Below, piece after piece: positions 55,635 through 63,940 of a DNA stretch of 64,000 nt. The notes under the pieces were generated by a model that ran no database searches, was not told the DNA's origin, and worked only from the letters and a program-made list of their open reading frames with translations. Location: contig JBOEGS010000001.1 in assembly GCA_050633545.1 (NCBI GenBank), positions 62,001 to 126,000 of the forward strand, written 5' to 3'. The first letter of the stretch is position 1. Every line of letters begins with the position of its first letter. The position numbers and the translations under genes were made by a program. This DNA comes from Litorivita sp050633545 (GTDB lineage Bacteria > Pseudomonadota > Alphaproteobacteria > Rhodobacterales > Rhodobacteraceae).

Positions 55635-55652
55635 CGTTGGGCGCGGGCGGAT

Positions 55653-56363
55653 CTATTGCAAGACAAACGGCTGTTTCATCCAAGCACGCAAGGCATCGGT
55701 GGTCTCGTCGGGGCGCTCCAGCGTCGGCAAATGCCCCGCGCGATCCACCACATGCAGTTTGGCATAGGGGATAAGTTCGGCCATGAAGCTGTGGCGTTTG
55801 ACCGGCGTCAGCGTGTCATATTCCCCGCACAGCACCAAGGCCGGCACTTTGCAGCGGCGCAAAACCGGCTGTTGGTCGCGGCGGCGTTGCAAGGCGCGCA
55901 CTTGGCGCACGAAAACCTCCGGCCCCAGATCGCGCGCCATTTGATGCGCCAGCGCCAGAACCTCTTCGCGGTGCTGCCCGTCGGCGAGGTATTCGGGGCG
56001 CATGACTTGGGTGATCACCTCTTCGAACCGCCCCGCACGGGCCGAAATGATCATCGGCTCGTATCCGGTTGCCGATTGCGGGGTTTCGGCCAAAGGGTTG
56101 GTGTCCATCAAGGCAATGCGCGTGATCCGGTCGGGGGCACGGCGCAGCAATTCCATCGCCACAATCCCGCCCATCGACAATCCCGCCAGCGCGAATTTGA
56201 GCGGCAATTGGTCGAGCAGCCCCGAGGCGATTTCCTCGATCCGCTCGCCGCGGGTGATCGGCGCGACCATGACCGCGAATTCGGAACTCAACTCGGCGAT
56301 CTGCGGGCCGAACAGCCGCGCATCGCTTAGCATTCCTGGAATAAATACAAGAGGTTCGCCCAT
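55653..56363 (-). CDS. Alpha/beta hydrolase
   Basis: A 236-residue soluble hydrolase starting MGEPLVFIPGMLSDARLFGP. The nucleophile Ser63 lies in LAGLSMGG. The Asp is in LCGEYDTLTPV and the His in DRAGHLPTLERP, so the triad is complete. The lid region (about 105-175) is normal. It resembles short alpha/beta hydrolases of the menaquinone/biotin-pathway esterase type, but the substrate is unknown. The start with a GTG/ATG farther upstream (56480) lacks the typical N-terminus. Confidence 0.9.
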   Translation of the reverse strand: MGEPLVFIPGMLSDARLFGPQIAELSSEFAVMVAPITRGERIEEIASGLLDQLPLKFALAGLSMGGIVAMELLRRAPDRITRIALMDTNPLAETPQSATGYEPMIISARAGRFEEVITQVMRPEYLADGQHREEVLALAHQMARDLGPEVFVRQVRALQRRRDQQPVLRRCKVPALVLCGEYDTLTPVKRHSFMAELIPYAKLHVVDRAGHLPTLERPDETTDALRAWMKQPFVLQ

Positions 56364-56530
56364 GCGGTTACTGTCTTCCCTGTCGGCGCTGTCCCGCGCC
56401 TGTTTGCGATGATCGGCGCAAAGAACGCGCGTCCAAAGGTCTTCACACGGGAATGCCAGTCGCAAAACACCCCAGCCCAAATTGACACAGACGCGCCCAA
56501 CGTCAACCGCGTTTGTGCGCGCAAACCTGC

Positions 56531-57166
56531 CTAGGGATATGCAATCGCGCGCAGCGGCGGAAAATCGCCATAGCGCGCGGCGCGGCGCGCTGCATCTTCT
56601 TGCGGCGTCTCACCCGCGCGCAGCAACATTCCGCGCGGCACGATATAGGATTGGATCGCGCGGCGCGGCGTGGGCCGCCAGATCAGATTGAACGCCGCCA
56701 GTTTGGGGAAAAACTGCATCTCGGAATAGGGCAGATGGTCATGCACCCACCACGCCAGATCGCGCCAGTCGCGCCCCTGTGCATAGCGGTCGGCAAACCA
56801 CGGAATGACGATGGACGCGCCGCCGATGCGCGCCCCGCCGCGCCCGCGATCCCAGATATGGCACTCCATCGGATAGTCATTGCGCGCGCAAGACAGGCCG
56901 TTTTCATTGCCAAAAGCGTTGAGCGCGGGCGCGCGATAACCCGAGCGGATGGCAATGCGGCCAAAGGTTTCCTCAAGCGGGTCGAGAAGCGTTTGGCAAA
57001 ACTGCTCGCCGACCTCGATGGTCAGGTCGGGATCCTCGGGGATATTGGGGATGCCGTAAAAGCTGCCAATCTCGGAGTGCAGAAAATCGCGCAGATAGAA
57101 ATGTTTTGACAAGCGCACGCGGCCAAGGGCTTCGAGGCCGCGCATGCTCGCCGGTTTGCGCCTCAT
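56531..57166 (-). CDS. Peptidase M15-like protein
   Basis: A 211-residue protein with the pattern of D-alanyl-D-alanine carboxypeptidase-like M15 domains: LRDFLHSEIGSFYGIPNIP, TFGRIAIRSGYRAPALNAFG, ENGLSCARNDYPMECHIWD and DHLPYSEMQFF. The His and Asp metal ligands I would expect (HxxGxAxD) are not clearly in place: the segment reads ARNDYPMECHIWD, so activity is doubtful. There is no signal peptide. It starts four bases inside the preceding VOC gene, so the two are coupled. Function uncertain. Confidence 0.72.
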   Translation of the reverse strand: MRRKPASMRGLEALGRVRLSKHFYLRDFLHSEIGSFYGIPNIPEDPDLTIEVGEQFCQTLLDPLEETFGRIAIRSGYRAPALNAFGNENGLSCARNDYPMECHIWDRGRGGARIGGASIVIPWFADRYAQGRDWRDLAWWVHDHLPYSEMQFFPKLAAFNLIWRPTPRRAIQSYIVPRGMLLRAGETPQEDAARRAARYGDFPPLRAIAYP

Positions 57167-57624
57167 GGCGCGGGAGGCTCGGCATCGCCATAGCCGTTCC
57201 AGCGAAACGCGCCCTCCTGCGACAAGGGCGAGAACGGATTATGCGCCACCTCCCAGATATGGCCTTCGGGATCGGCGAAATAGCCGATATGCCCGCCCCA
57301 AAACACGTCATGCGCGGGTTTGAGGATTTTTGCGCCTGCCGCTTCGGCGGCGGCCAGAACGGGGGCGACCTCCGGCTTGGTGCGCACATTATAGGCATAG
57401 GTGGCCGCGCCATGCCCGAGGCTCTCGACCGGCACGCCCATATCGCGCGCCAGCATCTCGAGGGGGTATAGCCCCATGCATTGCCCGATCAGATCATAGG
57501 CGACCACCCCGTCTTGCGAGGGCACGCGCGCCCAGCCCAGCGCGTCATAAAACCGCGCCGCCGCCTCGATGTCGCGCACCCCGAGGGTGATCAGGGACAC
57601 CCGTTGATCCATGGCTTTGCTCAT
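57163..57624 (-). CDS. VOC (glyoxalase/bleomycin resistance) family protein
   Basis: A 153-residue vicinal-oxygen-chelate protein with two beta-alpha-beta-beta-beta units: SLITLGVRDIEAAARFYDAL in the first, VFWGGHIGYFADPEGHIWEV in the second, with Asp-Pro-Glu-Gly-His ligands typical of VOC. Metal-dependent catalysis is likely but the substrate is unknown. The ATG at 57624 follows GGAG at seven bases. The end overlaps the M15-like gene by four bases. Confidence 0.92.
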   Translation of the reverse strand: MSKAMDQRVSLITLGVRDIEAAARFYDALGWARVPSQDGVVAYDLIGQCMGLYPLEMLARDMGVPVESLGHGAATYAYNVRTKPEVAPVLAAAEAAGAKILKPAHDVFWGGHIGYFADPEGHIWEVAHNPFSPLSQEGAFRWNGYGDAEPPAP

Positions 57625-57683
57625 AGCTCACTCCATCATGTTGAACGCTGTTGTTTGATTGCTTTTGCAGAATGCTCTACCCG

Positions 57684-58451
57684 TCACACGGCGGCGCGCG
57701 CCGTGACCTTATTGACCGAAGCCTCGATCAGGGCGAGGCAATCGGGATCGGAAAAGCGGTGATCGGCGCCTTTGACGAGAGTCAGGCGGATATCGCTGCC
57801 CTCGACATGGTCGAGCAGGCGCAGGGCGACGGATTGGTCGACATCGGCATCCGCCGTGCCTTGCAACATGCGCACCGGAAACGGCAACGCCAAAGGCGCG
57901 CGCAAGACCAATTGCCCGCGCCCCTCCTCGATCAGCCGTTTGGTGATGATATAGGGATCGCCATAGTCCGACGGCAGCGCCACACGCCCGTCGCGCTCCA
58001 AGGCCGCGCGCTGGTCGGCGTCAAATCCTGCCCACATGCTGTCTTCGGTGAAATCGGGGGCAGCGGCGATCGTGACCAGACCGGCGATGCGGTCCGTCAT
58101 CCGTTTGCACAGGAGGAGCGAAATCCACCCGCCCATCGACGAGCCGACGAGGATTTGCGGCCCCTCGGTCACGCCTTCGATGATGGCTTGGGCGTCCTCG
58201 GCCCAATCGCCGATAGACCCGTCCTCGAAGGCTTCGGAGCTTTCGCCGTGGCCCGAATAGTCAAAGCGCAAGAAATCGCGCCCCGTGCGTTCGGCCCATG
58301 CCTGCAGATGCACGGCTTTGGTGCCGCCCATGTCGGATTTGAACCCGCCCAAAAACACCACACCGGGCGCGTCCGATGTCCCTTTGGTGAGGTGATAGGC
58401 AAGGCGGCGGCCTTTGGGGCCGTCGAAAAATTGCGGGGCGGGGTCGGTCAT
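57684..58451 (-). CDS. ABHD10-like alpha/beta hydrolase
   Basis: A 255-residue soluble hydrolase with GVVFLGGFKSDMGGTKAVHL and FLRFDYSGHGESSEAF near the start, the nucleophile Ser105 in ILVGSSMGGWIS, and a late His in KGADHRFSDPD. This motif order is that of the ABHD10/YqiA-like group, seen in mitochondria and alphaproteobacteria, where one member is a depalmitoylase. The start at 58451 is an ATG giving MTDPAPQFFDGPKG. The reading frame extends further upstream without a plausible start. Function inferred from similarity only. Confidence 0.9.
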   Translation of the reverse strand: MTDPAPQFFDGPKGRRLAYHLTKGTSDAPGVVFLGGFKSDMGGTKAVHLQAWAERTGRDFLRFDYSGHGESSEAFEDGSIGDWAEDAQAIIEGVTEGPQILVGSSMGGWISLLLCKRMTDRIAGLVTIAAAPDFTEDSMWAGFDADQRAALERDGRVALPSDYGDPYIITKRLIEEGRGQLVLRAPLALPFPVRMLQGTADADVDQSVALRLLDHVEGSDIRLTLVKGADHRFSDPDCLALIEASVNKVTARAAV

Positions 58452-58838
58452 CGGCTTGGTTCCTTGGACGCTATGCTTTGCCGCGCAAGGTGCCGCATCG
58501 GCGCCTGCGAGGAAAGCGGATTTTGATTTGGAGCGCTGCGCCCCTTCTGCCTTTTGGGTGCGCGTCGGCTTTTGGCCCCCGCCTGTTACCTCTATGTGGT
58601 GCCCCGCACGATAGCCGCGCGCGGCGACCTTCGAAGGCACGTTCTTTGCTCCGCATGAGCGTTGGTAATCGACCTCGGGAGCGCGTGTTTGCAGGGGCAA
58701 TAAGCGGGTTTCGGAGCGGATTTCACCCTAAGCGCGGCACAGCTTGTCATGGGTGCGCATGACCCATCAGCACGCAGTATAGACCAAAATTAGGTTACCC
58801 TATTGTCACGTTACTATAGAATCACGTATAGTCCCTCC
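58452..58838. other. Intergenic region of 387 bases
   Basis: Lies between two divergent genes (ABHD10-like hydrolase on minus, ArsR-AHSA1 on plus). I see no gene or repeat. The right end is AT-rich (from about 58780) and holds the promoter region and dyad of the ArsR gene. The middle (58500-58750) is ordinary high-GC DNA. Confidence 0.5.
58813..58832. promoter_or_regulatory. Inverted repeat before the ArsR-AHSA1 gene
   Basis: ACTATA-N8-TATAGT is a perfect 6-bp dyad ending six bases before the ATG at 58839. ArsR/SmtB regulators bind AT-rich dyads near their own promoters, so this is a good candidate for an autoregulatory operator overlapping the start region. Confidence 0.6.
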
Positions 58839-59588
58839 ATGGACAGTATCTTCAAAGCCCTCAACGACCCCGCCCGCCGCACCTTGCTGGACGCTCTGCG
58901 CATACGCGACGGGCAATCGCTTTCCGATCTGGAGGCGCATCTGCAAATGAGCCGTTTCGGGGTCATGAAGCACCTGAAGGTGTTGGAAGAGGCCGGCCTG
59001 ATCCTCACGCGAAAATCAGGTCGGTTCAAATATCACTACCTCAACCCCCTCCCCTTGCAGGATCTGATGGACCGCTGGGTCGCGCCGTTCTTGCAACCCC
59101 AAGCCCGCGCTTTGAGCGCGCTCAAGGCCAAATTGGCAAGAGACACACAGATGAACAAACCCGATTTCATGATGCAAACCTTTATCCGCTGCAGCCAAGA
59201 TGCGCTTTGGTCGGCGCTGACCGAGGCCGACGAAATGGCCCGCTATCATTTTGCCTGCAACGTGGTGCAGGGCAATGCCGCCGTGGGCGCGGCCACGGCG
59301 TTTATCTTGCCCGACGGGGCGGCGATGTTGCGGCAGGTCACCACCGAAATGGACCCCAAATCGCGTATCGCCATGACCTTCGAGCCGCTGTTCATGGGCC
59401 CCGATGCGCCCGCCAGCCATATGGTCTACCTCATCGAGCCGCAAGGCGAGAGCTGCAAGTTGACCATCGAGCATTACGACATCGCCGCCGGTCAGGAAGG
59501 ATTTGCCGAAGGCTGGGCGCGTCTGGCCGCCTCGCTCAAAACCTATCTGGAAACCGGCAGCGGCCTCAAATCCGCAATGCAAGCCTAG
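58839..59588 (+). CDS. ArsR-family regulator fused to an AHSA1/SRPBCC domain
   Basis: A 249-residue single chain. Residues 1-90 are an ArsR-type winged helix (MDSIFKALNDPARRTLLDAL; LSDLEAHLQMSRFGVMKHLK, LEEAGLILTRKSGRFKYHYL). Residues 112-240 are an AHSA1/SRPBCC fold (FMMQTFIRCSQDALWSALTE, EMARYHFACNVVQGNAAVG, CKLTIEHYDIAAGQEGFAEG). The two parts often occur as separate neighbouring genes in bacteria, and such fusions are also known. No Cys-based metal site (CVC/ELCVCDL) is present in the HTH, so metal sensing is unlikely. A MAPEG protein gene follows after 11 bases. Confidence 0.9.
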   Translation: MDSIFKALNDPARRTLLDALRIRDGQSLSDLEAHLQMSRFGVMKHLKVLEEAGLILTRKSGRFKYHYLNPLPLQDLMDRWVAPFLQPQARALSALKAKLARDTQMNKPDFMMQTFIRCSQDALWSALTEADEMARYHFACNVVQGNAAVGAATAFILPDGAAMLRQVTTEMDPKSRIAMTFEPLFMGPDAPASHMVYLIEPQGESCKLTIEHYDIAAGQEGFAEGWARLAASLKTYLETGSGLKSAMQA

Positions 59589-59599
59589 GAGACACACAG

Positions 59600-60019
59600 A
59601 TGGATTTTCCGACCGAACTTGGTGTTTTGACCTGCTTGATGCTGCTCGCCGCCTCGCTGTGGATCCCTTTTATCGTCGGCTCCTCCTCGGATCCGGCGGC
59701 CACGGATGGTTTCGCGCGCCCGCATGATGTGACCAAATTGAAACCTTGGGTGCACCGCGCCTTTCGCGCCCATCTCAACCTTTTGGAACAGGCGATGCCT
59801 TTCGCGGTTCTGGTGTTGATCCTTGACCGGATGGACGGGTTCACCGCGCTGACCGCATGGACGGCGATTGCGTTTTTCTGGCTGCGCGTGGCCCATGCGG
59901 TCGGCATGATCACGGGCCTTGCCAAAATGCCGCTGCGCCCGCTGATCTTTCTGGGCGGCTGGATTTGCTGTCTGATCATGGGATACGCGGTGTTTGCGGC
60001 GGGTTTTGCCGCGTCATAA
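59600..60019 (+). CDS. MAPEG-family membrane protein
   Basis: A 139-residue protein with four membrane helices. The conserved block WVHRAFRAHLNLLEQAMPF (about 51-69) is the MAPEG signature 'R..R...N..E...f'. MAPEG proteins are glutathione-dependent or related membrane enzymes; bacterial members are mostly uncharacterised. The ATG lies 11 bases after the stop of the ArsR-AHSA1 fusion, with AGGAGA between, so they form one operon. Confidence 0.9.
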   Translation: MDFPTELGVLTCLMLLAASLWIPFIVGSSSDPAATDGFARPHDVTKLKPWVHRAFRAHLNLLEQAMPFAVLVLILDRMDGFTALTAWTAIAFFWLRVAHAVGMITGLAKMPLRPLIFLGGWICCLIMGYAVFAAGFAAS

Positions 60020-60144
60020 GCGCCTAAAATCACCCCAAAAAAGCGGGCGGCGTTGACAGGCGCGGCCCGCTTTGCCATTGAGGCCGCATCATAACCCGCA
60101 ACCGGGCGTTCAGTGGGCGCCAAACCGACGAGGAGAGCCGCAGC

Positions 60145-62100
60145 ATGGCCCCTATTTCCCTTACCTTTCCCGATGGCAATGCACGCGAATACGCGGCTGG
60201 CGTAACCGCCGCCGAAGTGGCCGAGAGCATTTCCAAAAGCCTGTCGAAAAAGGCAATTTCCGCCACCGTCAACGGCGCGCATTATGATCTGCAATGGCCG
60301 ATCAATGCGGATGCCTCCATCGCCATCAACACCATGAGCGATGAGGCCCCTGCGCTTGAGCTTATCCGCCACGATCTGGCCCATATCATGGCCCGCGCGG
60401 TGCAAACGCTTTGGCCCGATGTCAAAGTCACCATCGGCCCCGTGATCGACAATGGCTGGTATTACGATTTCGACCGCCAAGAGCCCTTTACCCCCGAAGA
60501 CCTTGGCGCGATCGAAGCCAAGATGCGCGAGATCATCAATGCCCGCGATCCGGTGCGCACCGAGGTCTGGAGCCGCGAAGACGCCATCGCCCATTACGAG
60601 AAAAGCGGCGAGCCGTATAAGGTCGAACTGGTCGGGATGATCCCCGATGACGGCCAACCCATCCGCATGTATTGGCACGGCGAATGGCAAGACCTGTGCC
60701 GCGGCCCGCACCTGCAACACACGGGCCAAGTCCCCGCAGACGGGTTCAAATTGATGTCGGTTGCGGGCGCCTATTGGCGCGGCGACAGCGACCGCGAGAT
60801 GCTGCAACGTATCTACGGCGTGGGCTTCAAGGACCGCAAGGACCTCAAGGCGCATCTGACCATGCTGGAGGAGGCCGCCAAACGCGACCACCGCAAATTG
60901 GGCCGCGAAATGGACCTGTTCCATATGCAAGAAGAGGCCCCGGGGCAAATTTTCTGGCACCCGAACGGATGGCGCATCTACACGCTGCTGCAAGACTACA
61001 TGCGCCGCAAACAGGACGCCGACGGCTATGTCGAGGTGAACACGCCGCAGGTGGTGAACCGCAAGCTGTGGGAAGCCTCGGGCCATTGGGACAACTACCA
61101 AGAGAACATGTTCATCGTCGAAGTGGACGAGGAGCACGCGCGCGAGAAAACCATCAATGCGCTCAAACCGATGAACTGCCCCTGCCATGTGCAGGTGTTC
61201 AATCAGGGTCTCAAATCCTATCGCGACCTGCCGCTGCGCATGGCCGAATTCGGATCGTGCAACCGTTATGAGCCCTCGGGCGCGCTGCACGGCATTATGC
61301 GGGTGCGCGGCTTTACCCAAGATGACGCGCATATTTTCTGCACCGATGCGCAGGTCGAGGAAGAGACCAAGAAATTCGTGACTTTCCTCGCGGACATCTA
61401 TGCCGATCTGGGGTTCGAGCAGTGGAAGGTCAAGCTCTCGACCCGCCCCGAAAAACGCGTCGGAACCGAGGAAAGCTGGGATCAGGCCGAGGAAGCCTTG
61501 GCCAACGGCATCAAGGCCGCAGGATATGATTACGAGATCCAGGAAGGCGAAGGCGCCTTTTACGGCCCGAAGCTCGAATTCGTTTTGACCGATGCGATCG
61601 GGCGCGATTGGCAATGCGGCACCTTGCAGATCGACCCGAACCTGCCCGAACGTCTGGACGCCACCTATATCGGGCAAGACGGCGCGAAACATCGCCCCGT
61701 GATGCTGCACCGTGCGGTATTGGGATCCTTCGAGCGCTTCATCGGCATCCTGATCGAAAGCCACGCGGGCCGTTTGCCCTTCTGGCTCGCGCCGCGTCAG
61801 GTGGTTGTCGCCTCGATCATTTCCGAGGCCGATGACTATGTGAACGAGGTGGTTGCGGCCCTGCGCGCCAAAGGCGTGCGCGCCGAGGCCGATATCCGCA
61901 ACGAGAAGATCAACTATAAGGTCCGCGAGCACAGCCTTGGCAAAGTGCCGGTGATCTTGGCCGTGGGCGCGCGCGAAGTCGAAGAGCGCAGCGTCACCGT
62001 CCGGCGTTTGGGCGAGAAACAAACCTCGGTCGTCTCCTTGGACGAAATCCTTGCCACATTGAGCCAAGACGCCATCGCGCCCGACCTCAAACGCGCCTGA
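60145..62100 (+). CDS. thrS: Threonyl-tRNA synthetase
   Basis: A 651-residue class II synthetase. It starts with a TGS domain (about 1-62) and the editing domain follows. The catalytic core has the zinc Cys in ALKPMNCPCHVQVF and motif 2 in RMAEFGSCNRYEPSGALHG, the zinc His among GLxSYRDLPLR-like context, and motif 3 near AVLGSFERFIGILIES. The C-terminal anticodon-binding domain reads VVVASIISEADDYVNEVV. Length is normal. No leader-type regulation is visible in the 125 bases in front. Confidence 0.98.
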   Translation: MAPISLTFPDGNAREYAAGVTAAEVAESISKSLSKKAISATVNGAHYDLQWPINADASIAINTMSDEAPALELIRHDLAHIMARAVQTLWPDVKVTIGPVIDNGWYYDFDRQEPFTPEDLGAIEAKMREIINARDPVRTEVWSREDAIAHYEKSGEPYKVELVGMIPDDGQPIRMYWHGEWQDLCRGPHLQHTGQVPADGFKLMSVAGAYWRGDSDREMLQRIYGVGFKDRKDLKAHLTMLEEAAKRDHRKLGREMDLFHMQEEAPGQIFWHPNGWRIYTLLQDYMRRKQDADGYVEVNTPQVVNRKLWEASGHWDNYQENMFIVEVDEEHAREKTINALKPMNCPCHVQVFNQGLKSYRDLPLRMAEFGSCNRYEPSGALHGIMRVRGFTQDDAHIFCTDAQVEEETKKFVTFLADIYADLGFEQWKVKLSTRPEKRVGTEESWDQAEEALANGIKAAGYDYEIQEGEGAFYGPKLEFVLTDAIGRDWQCGTLQIDPNLPERLDATYIGQDGAKHRPVMLHRAVLGSFERFIGILIESHAGRLPFWLAPRQVVVASIISEADDYVNEVVAALRAKGVRAEADIRNEKINYKVREHSLGKVPVILAVGAREVEERSVTVRRLGEKQTSVVSLDEILATLSQDAIAPDLKRA

Positions 62101-62113
62101 ATTATCAGAAAAA

Positions 62114-62147
62114 GGCGGCGAGGCGTGCAATTTCGCGCCTCGCCGCC
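62114..62147. terminator. Strong hairpin after thrS
   Basis: GGCGGCGAGGCG (62114-62125) and CGCCTCGCCGCC (62136-62147) form a perfect 12-bp stem with a 10-base loop. There is no T run right after it, so termination may be weak, or the hairpin protects the thrS mRNA end. Confidence 0.65.
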
Positions 62148-62305
62148 GCGCATTATTGCCCTCAGCGACACAGTCGGCAGGCCGCACGGCAGATTGCCCC
62201 CGATGGGGCGACAATTCCTAAGACTTCCTTAACGTTCGACTCGACTCCGGCCCGATTTCGCCCGATAATTGACATAATTGTATTTCCTATTTTCAGGCTA
62301 CCAAA

Positions 62306-63034
62306 ATGAAACATACCCTTCTCTCCGCCATTGCCGCGCTTGCCCTTGGCACTGCTGCCCAAGGCGCAACGATCCAAACCTTCGGCACATCGTCGATCTA
62401 TGGCACCGGCTTTTACGGAAGCACGGCGGCACAAACCTTCGCCTTGGGCGCCTATAGCGCAGGCTCGGCAGTTGTGCTCTCCGACGTCCTTGGCGCTGTG
62501 GATTGCTGCGTTGCCGACAGCTATTTCGTCGGCGCGGATGGCGGCGATTTCGACCTCATGCCCGAACCGCATGTTCCATGGGGCGGCAATACCGACGTAA
62601 ACGGGGCCAACGGATTGTCCGGCATCTCGGTCGAAACAAGCCAGCTGTTCCTCGCGGGTGCCTTTATCGACAGCGCCACCTATTCGACCACAGGCATCCC
62701 CGCCCCTGATAGCCTTTATGGCGCGGGCGATCTGGGCCTTGCCTCCTATACGCCGATGCTGAACCAAGTGTTCTTTCTTGGCGACGGGTTGACCGGCACC
62801 GGCACGGGGGCGCAGCAATTATTCTACATCCCCGAATGGGCCGATACATTGCTCATCGGTTTCGTCGATGCGCCGCGTTTCGAGGGCAACCCCTACTACT
62901 ACGCCGACAACTCCGGCTCGATCACCGCGACATTCGATGTGATTGCCCCTGCGGTGCCGCTGCCTGCGGGTCTGCCGCTCTTGCTTTCGGCCTTCGGTCT
63001 GGCTGGCTTTGTTGCCCGCCGCCGCAAGAGCTAA
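62306..63034 (+). CDS. VPLPA-CTERM secreted surface protein
   Basis: A 242-residue protein with an N-terminal signal peptide (MKHTLLSAIAALALGTAAQG, cleavage near residue 20), a beta-rich, aromatic and Gly/Asp-rich body with a Cys pair (DCCVAD), and the C-terminal tag AVPLPAGLPLLLSAFGLAGF then ARRRKS. The tag is the exosortase XrtD-type sorting signal. It is followed by a hairpin terminator and by another gene with the same tag, from which it differs in the body. Confidence 0.9.
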   Translation: MKHTLLSAIAALALGTAAQGATIQTFGTSSIYGTGFYGSTAAQTFALGAYSAGSAVVLSDVLGAVDCCVADSYFVGADGGDFDLMPEPHVPWGGNTDVNGANGLSGISVETSQLFLAGAFIDSATYSTTGIPAPDSLYGAGDLGLASYTPMLNQVFFLGDGLTGTGTGAQQLFYIPEWADTLLIGFVDAPRFEGNPYYYADNSGSITATFDVIAPAVPLPAGLPLLLSAFGLAGFVARRRKS

Positions 63035-63056
63035 CCACAGATTTGCGACACGACTG

Positions 63057-63086
63057 ACGGCGTCCCTTATTGCGGGACGCCGTTTC
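63057..63086 (+). terminator. Terminator after the VPLPA-CTERM gene
   Basis: ACGGCGTCCC (63057-63066), loop TTATTGC, GGGACGCCGT (63074-63083), then TTCT. A perfect 10-bp stem. Confidence 0.85.
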
Positions 63087-63202
63087 TACATGCGCTGCGT
63101 TATTTTCCGAGTGCTGTTTTTCCGCCAAGATTTGCGCCATTGGCTTTGGTTCGTTTCCGGTGACCTGTTTTTCATAGCAACTCATTGATAAGGCACGACT
63201 CT

Positions 63203-63883
63203 ATGACCTCTATTCTCAAACCCGCCCTTTTGAGCGCCGCGCTCGCCATGACGGCCATCAGCGCCGAGGCCGCCACGACGGGGCTGACCACCGGCACCGC
63301 CACCGTAGGCGCGCATAACAACGGCCACTTCGGCGCATGGCTCACCGCCCCGCAAGATATGGTTTACGGCTTTGCCATCAGCGCGGGCGAGACCGCCGAA
63401 ATCACCGCAAGCGGCACGCTGTTCATCGGCGAAGGCACCACCGTCGGCCCCGACGGCGCGTTCTTCAGCGCCACAACAGGCGGCGTTTACGCCTCTGAAT
63501 ACACCCCCCTGCAAGAAGCCGAAGTGGATGCCATCGGCGGCGATGGCGGCCCCGACATGCCACACCTTGGCGCGCTGATCGCAGCCTTTGTGCCGCAAGC
63601 GCTGTTCGGCAGCCCCTCTTTTGCGGCGCGCGACACCGATGCGGGCGGCTCGCTTGCCTCCTCCAGCCTGTTTTTGGTCGGATCTGCGCTGAGCTATACC
63701 GCAGCCGAGGACGGCGTGGTCTTCTTTGGCCTCAACGAAGCCTATACCGCGAATAACTCGGGCGGGTTTTCTGTTACATTCGAGGTCGGCGCAGCGCCTG
63801 TTCCGCTGCCTGCGGGCTTGCCGCTTTTGGCCTCTGCCTTCGCCGTCGCGGGCTTTGCAACGCGGCGCCGCAAGGCCAAGTAA
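63203..63883 (+). CDS. VPLPA-CTERM secreted surface protein
   Basis: A 226-residue protein with a signal peptide (about 1-24, MTSILKPALLSAALAMTAIS, then AEAA), a Gly/Thr/Ala/Phe-rich beta body and the C-terminal tag PVPLPAGLPLLASAFAVAGF, then ATRRRKAK. The start at 63203 follows AAGGCACGACTCT; an ATG 18 bases upstream is in frame but has no ribosome site. Sequence outside the tag differs from the neighbour at 62306, so they are not recent duplicates. Confidence 0.9.
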   Translation: MTSILKPALLSAALAMTAISAEAATTGLTTGTATVGAHNNGHFGAWLTAPQDMVYGFAISAGETAEITASGTLFIGEGTTVGPDGAFFSATTGGVYASEYTPLQEAEVDAIGGDGGPDMPHLGALIAAFVPQALFGSPSFAARDTDAGGSLASSSLFLVGSALSYTAAEDGVVFFGLNEAYTANNSGGFSVTFEVGAAPVPLPAGLPLLASAFAVAGFATRRRKAK

Positions 63884-63916
63884 GAGATAAAATAAATTTA
63901 AAACAATATCTTAAGG

Positions 63917-63940
63917 CGGCCCCACCGAGGGCCGTTTTTT
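63917..63940 (+). terminator. Terminator after the last VPLPA-CTERM gene
   Basis: CGGCCC (63917-63922), loop CACCGA, GGGCCG (63929-63934), then TTTTTT. Short but followed by a clean T run. Confidence 0.88.

Noticed and set aside
59566..62214. An 882-codon minus-strand open frame over thrS
   Set aside because: It is antisense to ThrS, which has every class II motif. The frame shows no domain and no ribosome site.
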